A stretch of DNA of 64,000 nucleotides, from contig JAJYDF010000003.1 in NCBI GenBank assembly GCA_021777765.1, forward strand, positions 1-64,000, written 5' to 3'. Of the stretch, positions 15,484-25,297 are shown one piece after another. The notes beneath the pieces are model-generated. The model worked only from the letters and a program-made list of their open reading frames with translations, was not told the DNA's origin and searched no databases. Both the position numbers and the translations under genes were made by a program. This DNA comes from Pseudomonadota bacterium. GTDB taxonomy: Bacteria > Pseudomonadota > Gammaproteobacteria > DASZBR01. Positions within the stretch are counted from its first letter, which is position 1, and each line of letters begins with the position of its first letter.

Positions 15484-18414
15484 CTAAGATACTTTTGACC
15501 CGGGTCGTAATCCAACTTCCTTTTCTACTGTTTTAATTTCCTTTTTCACTCTTTTTATCTCTGCAACACCATCATTATTTTTAGCATCATAGAACCCAGC
15601 TTCGGTACGTAGTAATTCAGCTCGCATGTTATAATCTATGTCATTTAATTCAGATGTAGCCCTTCGTTTACTATTTAAAACGGTAGAAAAATTGGCAATA
15701 AATCCTGCTAATTTAGGATTAACTTGTTGCATTTGTAAAGCAACACCATTTAATTGCTCAACTAATTCAGGTGTAGATTTTTGACGTGTTTTACATTGTA
15801 TCTGCAATTTAACAAGAAAATCAGGATCGTTTTCTGCAAGCTCAGGTAATTTAGATTTATATAATTCAAAAATTGGCCCTGATAAAACCTCTCTATCAAG
15901 AGATATTTCAAAAGGTTGATCTATTGTAGAATCAGTATTCATAACAGAATTAATAATTAATGCTGACCCTGGAAACAGTTTATTAATATTATCAACCAAT
16001 TTCTTTACTCTGGGTGCAGAACAATATAAAGTTAATTTACAAGCTAAATTTCTAAATTTGCCTACACCATCAGTAAGATTAACGTTTCGTATTCCATCCT
16101 CAATTCCAAAAATACGTAAGATTATTTCTTCAACAAATGTGGCATGTGGATTATGTGCATAGGTTAAACCAAAACTTTCACTGACTTGTGAAAATTTATT
16201 TTTAATTGCACTTATAGGAAGTAAAGCACTTTCGTTTTGAACACCTGTAATATATTGATAATATTTCTTGCTCACTGAATTTCTATTAAATTCTGCAACA
16301 ACAAATTGATGATAATCAGGTAGTATTCTTTCAATTAAAACAGCAAGATTTAAACTAATTGTTTTTAATCGGTTAACAGAAGCAGCAGGGTTGAATGCTG
16401 GTAACAATTTAGCAGTGCCAAATCCATACTTGGAATTTAACCTGCGTAGAAATTCCATAACATCTTTATCATTGATAAAGCATGATGATATTATTAATTG
16501 ATCTGGATATTCATCCCGTCTAAAAATCTCACCTGCGCTGACAGCTTCATTTATGCCCATCATTAAAAATAAGGGTTCGATAAATGTACTTATCTCTCCT
16601 TGATCCAAACTACGATTATTTCGAAAAACATTAATTCCATGTGGAAGTAACGCTAATTTCAATTTATCTATAAATCCATTAAAACTATAATCAACTGCAC
16701 TTTCAGTCAGATTCTGTTCTTTAATTTGATTCGAAGATTGTAATGCAACCCATTGAACGAGAGTAGATAATCTTTTCGAACATTGAGCCATGATCTCGGC
16801 AGAATTTTCTGTGTTTGATAAATTAATTACCATGCCTGTTATTTTATATATTTTGATAGGATTATCACTCAAACATAAAGACATATGCTCAATAGCTGGT
16901 TGAGCGCTTAATTCATTTCTAACACCACTTTCTAACTCGATAAATAAGGTATAACAAGTATTCTCAGACGGAATAACAGAAGCAGCAAAATCTTGTTTAC
17001 CATTAATATAACGATTGTCTCCTGGAACTTCTGTCACTTTCATTTCTGTTGTTTGTGGATTATAACGTGTCAAAAATTCACACTGCGGCTCATTTTTTCC
17101 AGCAACAAAATGTATTGCTAACACATGATTAGCTTCGGATTTGTCGTTATAAACTGGAATATATTTTGCTGTAACAACACCAGATACATCGTTAACACCA
17201 GGCAATAATGCTGATACTGCTTGCATATGCACTCTATGAGTGCTTAACGCCAACGGATTGTGTGTAATTCCATAAGCACTTAATTGGGCTGAAATTATTT
17301 CTGATAGGATTTGTCCATGAATTTTTAATTTATTTGCAGATGTTTCTATCTTATTTCCTGCTACTATTCTTGGTTTTGTTGGCAGTGGTTTTTGTGAAAT
17401 GGTTAACCCTTCTGTGACAGCAGCAACAGGAAATCCTTGTAATTCATTAATGAAATTATCATTATTTTTTAATTGCCGCTCTTGATCAGATAAGCGCAGA
17501 TTGTCATATTTTTCTAAAATCTCTATAGCAGCTTTACAATTATGTTGGCGGGCATAAATCAATGATTCAGTCAGATCTGCACCATATTTTAAAAGCAATT
17601 CTATCAACGTTAAATAAGTATCGAGCCAAAGTTTATCTGTCGAGTTTTCTTTTACTAAATCATTAACAAAACAGAGCAATATCGATGGGTTTAAATCTTT
17701 GGCAGGATCAATATTGCTAGTTTCATCTGGATTCGCTCCATAACTCAACAATAATTCGAAAATCTTTATATTTTCCGCGATAGAATCTCTTGAATGATAT
17801 AATCTTCTATGAAAAATGCTCATTAATGAAACTTTGATATTTAAGTAATCTAACTCAGCATTCGCTAAAATAATTGCTTCAATATACTGCAAATTGTAAT
17901 ATTTTGATTGTAAGAATGTAATTAATACTGGCAAGTCCATATAAGTCTGGCTTTTAATCCGCATATTGGGATCCGCACCATTTCGAACTGCCTGTATTAT
18001 AGCTTGAGCACGTTCTTCGGATGTATGGTAAAACCCATTTGCCGCCTCTTTTAATTGTTCATCCGCGGTTGAGAGCGTTAATGACTTCAACCCGGATGTA
18101 AGATGCTCAGATACATTTTGATTTACTGGTAAATGCTTAACTTTTACCTCAGCAATATTTTTTTGATTAGTTAATAAAATAATTATTGCATCCACAATTT
18201 TCTTTTGTTCATCTGCATGATGTATTCCATGTAAATTCATGCGTTCAACGACTTCACGACACCATACTTGATCTTGTAAAGGAAGCTTAATTAATTGCTC
18301 TATGGCTGAAAAGATTTCGCGAGGATTTAAATTCGCTAAATATTGTGATTTTATTTGGTTAAAATAGTGGCGCACAAGATACATAGAACGGGGATCTAAT
18401 AATGGTAATTGCAT
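15484..18414 (-). CDS. Large ankyrin-like effector candidate
   Basis: 976 residues; the start has GGAGAG about 7 nt upstream. Residues 130-310 hold degenerate ankyrin-like units (AVRNGADPNMR, ELLLSYGANPDE, ELLLKYGADLTES). The middle 350-850 has no motif I recognise and no membrane segment. The last 60 residues are charged and helical, with a run of Glu and Lys (AEIKRVKKEIKTVEKEVG) like the C-terminal signals of Dot/Icm substrates. The gene sits in reverse between mmsA and mmsB, beside a repeat element, so it looks inserted. Function unknown; secretion is inferred. Confidence 0.65.
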   Translation of the reverse strand: MQLPLLDPRSMYLVRHYFNQIKSQYLANLNPREIFSAIEQLIKLPLQDQVWCREVVERMNLHGIHHADEQKKIVDAIIILLTNQKNIAEVKVKHLPVNQNVSEHLTSGLKSLTLSTADEQLKEAANGFYHTSEERAQAIIQAVRNGADPNMRIKSQTYMDLPVLITFLQSKYYNLQYIEAIILANAELDYLNIKVSLMSIFHRRLYHSRDSIAENIKIFELLLSYGANPDETSNIDPAKDLNPSILLCFVNDLVKENSTDKLWLDTYLTLIELLLKYGADLTESLIYARQHNCKAAIEILEKYDNLRLSDQERQLKNNDNFINELQGFPVAAVTEGLTISQKPLPTKPRIVAGNKIETSANKLKIHGQILSEIISAQLSAYGITHNPLALSTHRVHMQAVSALLPGVNDVSGVVTAKYIPVYNDKSEANHVLAIHFVAGKNEPQCEFLTRYNPQTTEMKVTEVPGDNRYINGKQDFAASVIPSENTCYTLFIELESGVRNELSAQPAIEHMSLCLSDNPIKIYKITGMVINLSNTENSAEIMAQCSKRLSTLVQWVALQSSNQIKEQNLTESAVDYSFNGFIDKLKLALLPHGINVFRNNRSLDQGEISTFIEPLFLMMGINEAVSAGEIFRRDEYPDQLIISSCFINDKDVMEFLRRLNSKYGFGTAKLLPAFNPAASVNRLKTISLNLAVLIERILPDYHQFVVAEFNRNSVSKKYYQYITGVQNESALLPISAIKNKFSQVSESFGLTYAHNPHATFVEEIILRIFGIEDGIRNVNLTDGVGKFRNLACKLTLYCSAPRVKKLVDNINKLFPGSALIINSVMNTDSTIDQPFEISLDREVLSGPIFELYKSKLPELAENDPDFLVKLQIQCKTRQKSTPELVEQLNGVALQMQQVNPKLAGFIANFSTVLNSKRRATSELNDIDYNMRAELLRTEAGFYDAKNNDGVAEIKRVKKEIKTVEKEVGLRPGSKVS

Positions 18415-18503
18415 TCTTTACTCTCCAGATTATTTTTTATAAAAATTGTAAATACTCAGAAAATGATAGAATTGCAAAGGATGGCATATGTATACGATAT
18501 CTG

Positions 18504-18536
18504 AATAATTACTGAATATGAGTTGAAAATCAAGCG
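18504..18536 (-). promoter_or_regulatory. Weak PmrA-like box (976-residue gene)
   Basis: On the minus strand, CTTGATTTT, CA, ACTCATATT: 13 of 18 positions agree with the tandem element. TATTCA follows exactly 7 nt on (18509-18504), the same spacing as at the better sites. In such AT-rich DNA, 13 of 18 may occur by chance. Confidence 0.3.
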
Positions 18537-18626
18537 CGTATTTTACACAACGTATAAATATTTGTCAAAAATAGAAAGGTTACCTACAATGATCTGTCGC
18601 AATTATTTGAATGATAGGAGCAGCAA

Positions 18627-19520
18627 ATGACACGTATTGGATTTATTGGTTTAGGTCACATGGGCGCACCGATGGCGATGAATTTATTAAAAAATCAACA
18701 TCAATTAATTGTGCATGATGTTATTAAAGAATCCGTACAAAAATTAGTGCAAGCAGGTGCGACAACTACAGACAATATAAAACAATTAGCAGAAAATGCG
18801 GAAATAATTATTACAATGCTACCTGCCGGACAACATGTTAAAGATGTGTGTCTAAATGAAAATGGTATTTTTAATCATGCTAAAAAAAATACTTTAATTA
18901 TTGATTCTTCATCAATCGATGTTACAACCTGCCGGGAATTATCTGCATTAGCCACTCAAAAAAATTTATCTATGATTGATGCACCTGTGTCTGGCGGAGT
19001 TGTAGGTGCAGAAGCAGGCTCCTTAACATTTATGGTAGGTGGTGATTTAGAATCATTTCAACGTGCACAACCCATTTTAAATTGCATGGGAAAAAATATT
19101 ATTCATGCTGGGAATACAGGAAATGGTCAAGCAGCAAAAATATGTAACAACATGTTATTAGGCATTTCAATGATCGGTGTATCTGAAGCATTTATTCTTG
19201 CACAAAAATTAGGATTAGATGCACAAACATTTTTTAATATCAGTTCAACTGCATCCGGACAATGTTGGTCGATGACCAGTTATTGCCCTGTACCCGGCCC
19301 TGTTCCAAAATCTCCCGCAAATAATGACTATAAAGCAGGCTTTACTACGGCAATGATGTTAAAGGACTTGAAATTAAGTCAAACTGCTGCACAAAGTGTT
19401 GGCGCAAGCACACCATTGGGTGCAGAAGCTACAGAATTATATTCTTTATTTGCCAATTTAGGTCATGAACAAATGGATTTTTCTGGGATAATTAAAATGC
19501 TTCGTGGGATTGAAAAATAA
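18627..19520 (+). CDS. mmsB: 3-hydroxyisobutyrate dehydrogenase
   Basis: A 297-residue NAD-dependent beta-hydroxyacid dehydrogenase that oxidises 3-hydroxyisobutyrate to methylmalonate semialdehyde, the substrate of MmsA. The Rossmann motif GFIGLGHMGAPMA is at the N-terminus, the substrate loop DAPVSGGVVGAEAGSLTFMVGG near 120, and the catalytic-lysine segment GNGQAAKICNNML near 170. ATAGGAG stands 8 nt before the ATG. It would normally be cotranscribed with mmsA, but here needs its own promoter. Confidence 0.92.
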   Translation: MTRIGFIGLGHMGAPMAMNLLKNQHQLIVHDVIKESVQKLVQAGATTTDNIKQLAENAEIIITMLPAGQHVKDVCLNENGIFNHAKKNTLIIDSSSIDVTTCRELSALATQKNLSMIDAPVSGGVVGAEAGSLTFMVGGDLESFQRAQPILNCMGKNIIHAGNTGNGQAAKICNNMLLGISMIGVSEAFILAQKLGLDAQTFFNISSTASGQCWSMTSYCPVPGPVPKSPANNDYKAGFTTAMMLKDLKLSQTAAQSVGASTPLGAEATELYSLFANLGHEQMDFSGIIKMLRGIEK

Positions 19521-19588
19521 AAAGTAAATAATATTTTACTGATGAATTTATTGGTGAAGGTGATAAATAAAATTCAATTTAAATTCAA

Positions 19589-19791
19589 ATGTAGCCTGGG
19601 TGCAGCCAATTGATAATGATAATTTATATAGACAAACTTTAATAATATACAATTAGTATTTGATTCTACGGTCGAAAACCGGGATGAATATTAACTTCCC
19701 GGATTCCAGCAGCACAAGAAATAATAATTATACCTACATCAACTCTCGATATTTGAATAATTTTATCATTTGCTTCCATCCAGGCTACATA
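19589..19791. repeat. GTAGCCTGG element, copy 1
   Basis: About 203 bp bounded by ATGTAGCCTGGGTGCAGC and the inverted CCATCCAGGCTACAT, with inner CCGGGATGAA/TTCCCGGATTCC arms. Related copies lie at 22377-22576 and, shortened, at 43231-43324. No gene is seen in this gap. Confidence 0.75.
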
Positions 19792-19856
19792 TGAATTTAA
19801 GATGTAATTACCTAACAAATCACTATTAATATTTATTAATTACATCAATTAAAAAA

Positions 19857-20954
19857 TTATAAAACAATCTGATAATTGGTACTGCGCCCACCTGCGGCCT
19901 CTTTCATCAATATACTTCGATCAACCAAATCATTGATGTCCCTCAACGCAGTATCAGGTGAACATTTTGTAATTTTTGCCCATTTTGATGACGTTAATTT
20001 TCCTACAAAACCATCGAGTAACCGATTTAGGAGTAGGCGTTGTCTGTCATTTAAAGATACTCCACTATGTTTTTCCCAAAATCGTGCTTTTGTCAGAACA
20101 GATTTTAATAAATCTTCAGAAGAAATAATTGCATTTTTTAAACAATTCAAATACCAAATTATCCATGATGTAATCTCTAAACTTCCTTTTTGAGTTTTTT
20201 CAAGTTCATTGTAATAATCATTACGAACTCGTTGAATTTGTGAAGACATACTGTAAAAACGTTGCTGACTATTTTCTGAATGTGCTAATAACATATCTGC
20301 AATTGCGCGCACGATTCGTCCATTACCATCATCGAAGGGATGAATAGTCACGAACCAAAGATGTGCCAATGCAGATTTTATTACTAAATCAATTTCTGTC
20401 TTTGCATTAAACCATTTAATAAATTGTGACATTTCTTTTTTTAAACGATTATATGTAGGCGCTTCAAAATGAATTTTTTCACGACCGTATGGTCCTGATA
20501 CCACTTGCATTACACCGCTTTCTTTTGTGCGCCAACTTCCCACTGTAATTCTATGAATACTACTTCTACCCGTCGGTAAAAGTGCCGCATGCCAATCGAA
20601 CAATCTTTCCACAGTTAATGGTTTAGTAAAGTTATGTGTAGCATCTATCATAATGTCGACAATGCCATCCACAGAGCGATCAGTTTTAGTTAATGCGCCG
20701 ATATCAATACCTAATCTTTTAGCAATTGATGAACGAACCTGTTCCGTATTTAATCTTTCACCTTCAATTTCAGATGTTTTTATGACATCTTGCGTCAAAA
20801 TTTGAAGTGCGGCTTCTGTACGCAATTGGAATCCTAAACTGTTCATTTGCCCAAGCAAACGTCCTTGTAAATAACGTACTTCAGCTAAAAGGTCAGCTAT
20901 TTTTGCAGGATACCAAGTGAAATTTGGCCATTCAGGCAGCTCATGAATAGTCAT
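19857..20954 (-). CDS. Fic protein with N-terminal DUF4172 and C-terminal winged helix
   Basis: 365 residues from ATG 20954, which has GGAG 5 nt upstream; the longer start at 21011 lies inside an operator-like palindrome. The N-terminus (HELPEWPNFTWYPAKIADLLAEV) is DUF4172-like. A class II inhibitory helix motif TSEIEG (60-65, E64) precedes the Fic core with the full catalytic motif HPFDDGNGR (H205), so AMP transfer is expected and self-inhibited. The C-terminal 65 residues (TSSKWAKITKCSPDTALRDI...) form a winged helix. The target is unknown; these proteins are often autoregulators or toxins. Confidence 0.85.
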   Translation of the reverse strand: MTIHELPEWPNFTWYPAKIADLLAEVRYLQGRLLGQMNSLGFQLRTEAALQILTQDVIKTSEIEGERLNTEQVRSSIAKRLGIDIGALTKTDRSVDGIVDIMIDATHNFTKPLTVERLFDWHAALLPTGRSSIHRITVGSWRTKESGVMQVVSGPYGREKIHFEAPTYNRLKKEMSQFIKWFNAKTEIDLVIKSALAHLWFVTIHPFDDGNGRIVRAIADMLLAHSENSQQRFYSMSSQIQRVRNDYYNELEKTQKGSLEITSWIIWYLNCLKNAIISSEDLLKSVLTKARFWEKHSGVSLNDRQRLLLNRLLDGFVGKLTSSKWAKITKCSPDTALRDINDLVDRSILMKEAAGGRSTNYQIVL

Positions 20955-20955
20955 A

Positions 20956-21037
20956 TAATCTCCGCATGTTTTGCGTAGATTGTAGCCATTATTCGCCGCA
21001 TGGACAACCATAATTACCGCAAATTATGCGGAGATTA
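20956..21037 (-). promoter_or_regulatory. Inverted 21-bp operator pair before fic
   Basis: TAATCTCCGCAT..TTTGCG (20956-20976) recurs inverted at 21017-21037 with 18 of 21 positions alike, including a perfect 11-bp core AATCTCCGCAT/ATGCGGAGATT. The proximal copy covers the fic ribosome-binding site. Since the Fic protein ends in a winged helix, self-repression is plausible. Confidence 0.5.
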
Positions 21038-21069
21038 CAGGTGATATTCTCCGCTTCATCTGACAATAA

Positions 21070-21216
21070 TTAGGTGCGCCGATTAATCCTAGTCTTTAAA
21101 TCTTCATTTTCAATTATTTTAACAATGATTTTTTCCTTAGATTGGTAGGAATTTTTTATTGCTAAGCGTTTAATTCTTGCTATTCCAACAATATTTTCTA
21201 TAGACGTTTTGTTCAT
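21070..21216 (-). CDS. Small basic ORF after mrp
   Basis: A 48-codon frame from ATG 21216 to TAA 21070, beginning 8 bp after the mrp stop. It reads MNKTSIENIVGIARIKRL... and is rich in Lys, Arg and Ile. A weak GAGAG site overlaps the end of mrp. No family is recognised, and AT-rich codon use alone does not prove that it is real. Confidence 0.25.
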   Translation of the reverse strand: MNKTSIENIVGIARIKRLAIKNSYQSKEKIIVKIIENEDLKTRINRRT

Positions 21217-21224
21217 AATTAAAA

Positions 21225-22328
21225 TTACTCTCGGTCAATTACAATAGTTGGAAATTTAGCTGCATAATTTCTTGCTTGCAGTGATAATTTAGCAGTCATG
21301 CGTCGTGCAATTTCACGATATACTAATGCATTTGCACTTTCAGGATCTGCGATAACAGTGGGATTTCCACCATCTGCTTGTTCACGAATTTTAATATCTA
21401 ATGGTAATGCGCCTAAAAAATCGACTTGATATTGCTGTGATAATTTTTCAGCACCACCTTCGCCAAATATGGCTTCTTGATGACCACACTGAGAACAAAT
21501 ATGTGTCGACATATTTTCAATAATTCCTAATACAGCAACATTCACTTTTTGAAACATGCCGATGGCTTTGCGCGCATCTAATAAAGCAATATCTTGTGGG
21601 GTTGTTACGATGACTGCACCACTGACTGGAATTTTTTGTGATAAGGTTAATTGAATATCGCCTGTGCCGGGTGGTAAATCGACAATTAAATAATCACAAT
21701 TGTCCCATTGTGTGTCATTAATTAATTGTTGTAATGCTGAGCTTACCATGGGGCCACGCCAGATCATGGGTGTGTCATAATTAATTAAATAGCCAATAGA
21801 CATTGATTGAATACCATGATTAATTATTGGTATTAATTTTTTATGTTCATTAACTTCTGCTTGTGAGTTAATGCCTAACATCATCGGCTGACTGGGACCA
21901 TAAATATCTGCATCTAAGATACCCACTTTTGCACCTTCTTTTGCTAATGCTAATGCGAGATTTATTGCAGTTGTTGATTTGCCAACACCACCTTTTCCCG
22001 ATGCAACGGCAATGATATTTTTAACACCTGGTAATGGTTTGACACCGACTTGTACTGCGTGTGATATGATTTGACTAACAACATTAATATTGACATGTTG
22101 GACATTGAATTTGTCTTTTAATAATTGCTGTAATTGTTGAATAAACTGATCACGATAACCATCTATTGGAAAACCGAGTAAAATATCAATAGTAATAGTT
22201 GAATCTTCAATGGTGATCTGTTTGATAGCTTTAGCGCTCACTAAATCTTTTTTAAGATAAGGATCTACATGATGTGAAAGAAGTTCAATGATTTTTTCCT
22301 GGGTGATAGACATAGAATTGATACTCAT
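21225..22328 (-). CDS. mrp: Iron-sulfur carrier ATPase Mrp/ApbC
   Basis: A 367-residue P-loop protein that holds and delivers Fe-S clusters. An N-terminal DUF59-like domain (about 10-90) precedes the deviant Walker A SGKGGVGKST (about 110) and LDADIYGPSQPMMLG. The C-terminal CSQC pair near 270 is where the bridging cluster binds. The first ATG (22328) is one of several close starts. The gene stands alone on the minus strand, with a GTAGCCTGG repeat upstream. Confidence 0.93.
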   Translation of the reverse strand: MSINSMSITQEKIIELLSHHVDPYLKKDLVSAKAIKQITIEDSTITIDILLGFPIDGYRDQFIQQLQQLLKDKFNVQHVNINVVSQIISHAVQVGVKPLPGVKNIIAVASGKGGVGKSTTAINLALALAKEGAKVGILDADIYGPSQPMMLGINSQAEVNEHKKLIPIINHGIQSMSIGYLINYDTPMIWRGPMVSSALQQLINDTQWDNCDYLIVDLPPGTGDIQLTLSQKIPVSGAVIVTTPQDIALLDARKAIGMFQKVNVAVLGIIENMSTHICSQCGHQEAIFGEGGAEKLSQQYQVDFLGALPLDIKIREQADGGNPTVIADPESANALVYREIARRMTAKLSLQARNYAAKFPTIVIDRE

Positions 22329-22376
22329 AAATTTTAAAAATTTATTATATCAGAATATCAATAATTAACGTAGCAT

Positions 22377-22576
22377 ATGTAGCCTGGATGAAAGCAGATG
22401 AAAAAATTATTTAAATCTCTGAAATGAGATACGCATATCAACAATATCTTGCGCTGCTGGAATCCGGGAAGTCAATTATAACCCGGGTTTCGCCTTTAGT
22501 ATTAAATGACTAATTGAAAACGATTGCACATCATGCAAATGAATTATATTTTCATTTGGCTACACCCAGGCTACAT
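22377..22576. repeat. GTAGCCTGG element, copy 2
   Basis: About 200 bp bounded by ATGTAGCCTGGATG and CACCCAGGCTACAT, with inner GGAATCCGGGAAGTC and ACCCGGGTTTCG. It fills the gap between mrp and the Mut7-C gene. Confidence 0.75.
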
Positions 22577-22582
22577 CTACAT

Positions 22583-23338
22583 CTAATCTATTTTATAATT
22601 TAATAAAATATCATCTACAATATTCTTTAATTTTTTATAATGTGTGCCTTGCCAATAAATTCTGTGACATTCTTTACACTCATAAAAATCATTAAAATAA
22701 AAATTGGTTTTTTCGGGTAATTTATCTGCAATGGCTTCTTTATCTATTTTTGTTAACGGATGATTACATTCTATACAACGTATGAAGGGCGTCACATTAG
22801 ATATTAAATCAAAACGATGAAGAACTTCTTTTATTTGCTCAAGAGGATTGGTATTTCTAATCCAATAACCATGTGTCACTGCATTATTTTTTAAAATGCC
22901 TTTATCTCTGGTTAATATAATTCTTGCTTGTTGAGAAATACGAATAATTTCCTCGTCATTATAGTTACGTTGATACAACGCATCAAAACCAAATAAACGC
23001 AGATATTTAGCGAGCTTTCCTAAATGAACATCCAATACAAATTTTGCTTCTCGCAATGGCGCTGCTCTTAATTTAATGATGTTACTAATATCGAATGACT
23101 CAAAAGTGGGATAGACAGAAATGTGATCGTTATGCTGTAAGTGATATGAAAAATCGATTGATTGACCATTAACTAATATGAGATCGATTTCAGTGTGTGG
23201 TACGCCTATTGCTTCGATAGCGTCTTTGATTGATGGTGTTCCGTTGAATTGAAAAGTAAATTCTTTTTTTTGTTTCTCTACTGGTAAAAAATCATTAAGT
23301 TCTTCATAGAAGCGGAAATAGGCAATTTGAAAATTCAT
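22583..23338 (-). CDS. Mut7-C RNase with N-terminal ubiquitin-like domain
   Basis: A 251-residue protein. Residues 1-90 form a ThiS/MoaD-like ubiquitin fold ending in HISVYPTFESFD. Residues 98-180 are the Mut7-C PIN-like nuclease (FVLDVHLGKLAKYLRLFGFDALY...ILTRDKGIL), with acidic residues at D103, in the DDEE-like NYNDEEI and in TRDKG. Two zinc-ribbon CxxC pairs follow (CIEC, CKEC). Such proteins probably cleave RNA, but substrates are not established. It lies downstream of hemH, with a CTTCTCCCGC hairpin between. Confidence 0.82.
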   Translation of the reverse strand: MNFQIAYFRFYEELNDFLPVEKQKKEFTFQFNGTPSIKDAIEAIGVPHTEIDLILVNGQSIDFSYHLQHNDHISVYPTFESFDISNIIKLRAAPLREAKFVLDVHLGKLAKYLRLFGFDALYQRNYNDEEIIRISQQARIILTRDKGILKNNAVTHGYWIRNTNPLEQIKEVLHRFDLISNVTPFIRCIECNHPLTKIDKEAIADKLPEKTNFYFNDFYECKECHRIYWQGTHYKKLKNIVDDILLNYKID

Positions 23339-23368
23339 AAATTTACCTCATTTTTTTCCTTTAGTTTT

Positions 23369-23396
23369 TTCCTTCTCCCGCTTGCGGGAGAAGGAA
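23369..23396. repeat. CTTCTCCCGC hairpin
   Basis: A nearly perfect palindrome, TTCCTTCTCCCGC with GCGGGAGAAGGAA around a TT loop, between the hemH stop and the Mut7-C start. The stem is strong enough to act as terminator or mRNA stabiliser. Confidence 0.65.
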
Positions 23397-23414
23397 TAGA
23401 AACTTACTTTTCAA

Positions 23415-24527
23415 TTAAAGCTGAGCACCTTTTTCTACCGCTCTATTTTTTGATATTTCATTTTGATTTATCTCTTTATGATTTTCCCACGCAGGAATTG
23501 TTTCTGGCCAACCTTGGCAATGTTGATCAACTAAATCAGCCAACATATTAATATGCATAGGCGTCGCATTTAATGCAGGTACATAGTGAAATATTTCACC
23601 ACCTGCTTTCATAAAAATTTCACGATTTAATTGATCAATTTCTTCTAATGTTTCTAAACAATCTGCAGGAAAACCAGGACAAACAACGGTAATTGATTTG
23701 CAACCTTGCGCAGGTAATTCTTGCATCACATCCATCGTATACGGTTTTAACCACTGCGCTTTTCCTAGACGCGATTGAAAAGTTACCAGCCATTGATCAG
23801 ATTTTAAATATAATGCTTCAGCAATTAATCTCGCCGTTTTTTGACAATAACAATGATACGGATCACCTTTATCTAAAAATATTTTCGGTAACCCATGAAA
23901 TGAAAAAATTAATTTTTGTGTTTCACCTTGTTGTTCCCACATTGTTTTAATACTGTGTGCAACAGCCGCAATATAATTAGGATTATCTGCATAGTGATTA
24001 ATAAAACGAAATTCAGGTTGCCAGCGCCATGACTTTAATTCATCGGTAATAGCATCAAATGTCGACGCGGTTGTCGTTGCAGAATATTGTGGATATAAAG
24101 GCAGTACTAATAACCGTCTCACATTTAATTCACGTAATTGCGACATTCCTTCTCGAATTGAAGGTGATCCATAACGCATGGCTGGAATAACATACACGTC
24201 ACCGCTATATCTCTCTTGTAATTGTATTTGTAATTCCTGCGCTTGCTCCAGTAATGTAACACGCAAGGGTGAACCAGCAGTTGTCCATATTTTTTTATAT
24301 AATTTAGCGGATTTAACCGATCGAAATGGCAAAATTACTGTATTTAATATCACCCACCATAATGGTCTATTAATTTCAACCACACGCGGATCACTGAGAA
24401 ATTCTTTTAAATAACGACGCACTGCTCGCGCAGTTGGCGCATCGGGTGTACCTAAATTAACTAATAAAATACCTAAACTTTCTTTTACTCCATGCTGATA
24501 TGCTGCTGAATTGTTTTGATGCTTCAT
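23415..24527 (-). CDS. hemH: Ferrochelatase
   Basis: A 370-residue enzyme that inserts Fe2+ into protoporphyrin IX in the last step of haem synthesis. It shows LGILLVNLGTPDAPT at the start, the central LPLYPQYSATTTAST, and the metal-site FSFHGLP with its histidine (near 195). It is about 50 residues longer than E. coli HemH, with extensions at both ends. Its start overlaps the upstream ABC permease by 4 nt, so the exporter genes and hemH form one operon. Confidence 0.92.
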   Translation of the reverse strand: MKHQNNSAAYQHGVKESLGILLVNLGTPDAPTARAVRRYLKEFLSDPRVVEINRPLWWVILNTVILPFRSVKSAKLYKKIWTTAGSPLRVTLLEQAQELQIQLQERYSGDVYVIPAMRYGSPSIREGMSQLRELNVRRLLVLPLYPQYSATTTASTFDAITDELKSWRWQPEFRFINHYADNPNYIAAVAHSIKTMWEQQGETQKLIFSFHGLPKIFLDKGDPYHCYCQKTARLIAEALYLKSDQWLVTFQSRLGKAQWLKPYTMDVMQELPAQGCKSITVVCPGFPADCLETLEEIDQLNREIFMKAGGEIFHYVPALNATPMHINMLADLVDQHCQGWPETIPAWENHKEINQNEISKNRAVEKGAQL

Positions 24528-25297
24528 GTACGTATCCCTACACCTTTACGCAATAATATTAAATTAATAATAAAAAGAACAATAGTAAACATTAATATCG
24601 TGACAATGGCCCATGTCACATCGATATCGGTAATCCCTAATATGCCGTATCGGAAAGAGTTAACCATATATAAAATAGGATTTAATAATGATACTTTTTG
24701 CCATAAAGATGGGAGTAAAGTGATTGAATAAAATACGCCACCTAAATAAGTCAAGGGCGTCAAGACAAAGGTAGGAATTATGGCAATATCATCAAATTTT
24801 TTAGCAAATAATCCATTGGTAAATCCCGCTAATGAAAATAACACCGCGGATAAAATAATCACGGTCAGCATAATAATTAGATTATGAATATAAAGATGGG
24901 TAAAAAATAATGATAAGGCAATAACAACAACACTCACCACTAAAGCACGCAGCACACCACCAATAACAAAACCTAATAACATTAAATAATCAGGTACCGG
25001 TGAAACTATAATTTCTTCAATGCTATGAGAAAATCGTGCACCGTAAAATGAGGAAACCACATTGGTATATGCATTTGTTACCACTGACATCATTACTAAA
25101 CCAGGCACAATATATTGCATATAAGTAAATCCCTCGATGGGATGCACTTGTGATCCAATTAATCTGCCAAAAATAATAAAATACAACACCATGGTAATAG
25201 CCGGCGGTAAAATAGTTTGAATCCAAATCCGCATAAATCGTGTTACTTCTTTTCGCACAATGGTATAAAACGCGATCATTTGTAATTTAATAGGCAT
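24524..25297 (-). CDS. ABC-2 type permease (YadH-like)
   Basis: A 257-residue inner-membrane protein with six hydrophobic helices and the ABC-2 signature of this subfamily (FTYMQYIVPGLVMMSVVTNAY, FYGARFSHSIEEIIVSPVPD, LTPLTYLGGVFYSI). It pairs with the ATPase that overlaps its start by 1 nt and with hemH that overlaps its end. The substrate is unknown. Like E. coli YadGH, it probably exports something. Confidence 0.85.
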   Translation of the reverse strand: MPIKLQMIAFYTIVRKEVTRFMRIWIQTILPPAITMVLYFIIFGRLIGSQVHPIEGFTYMQYIVPGLVMMSVVTNAYTNVVSSFYGARFSHSIEEIIVSPVPDYLMLLGFVIGGVLRALVVSVVVIALSLFFTHLYIHNLIIMLTVIILSAVLFSLAGFTNGLFAKKFDDIAIIPTFVLTPLTYLGGVFYSITLLPSLWQKVSLLNPILYMVNSFRYGILGITDIDVTWAIVTILMFTIVLFIINLILLRKGVGIRT

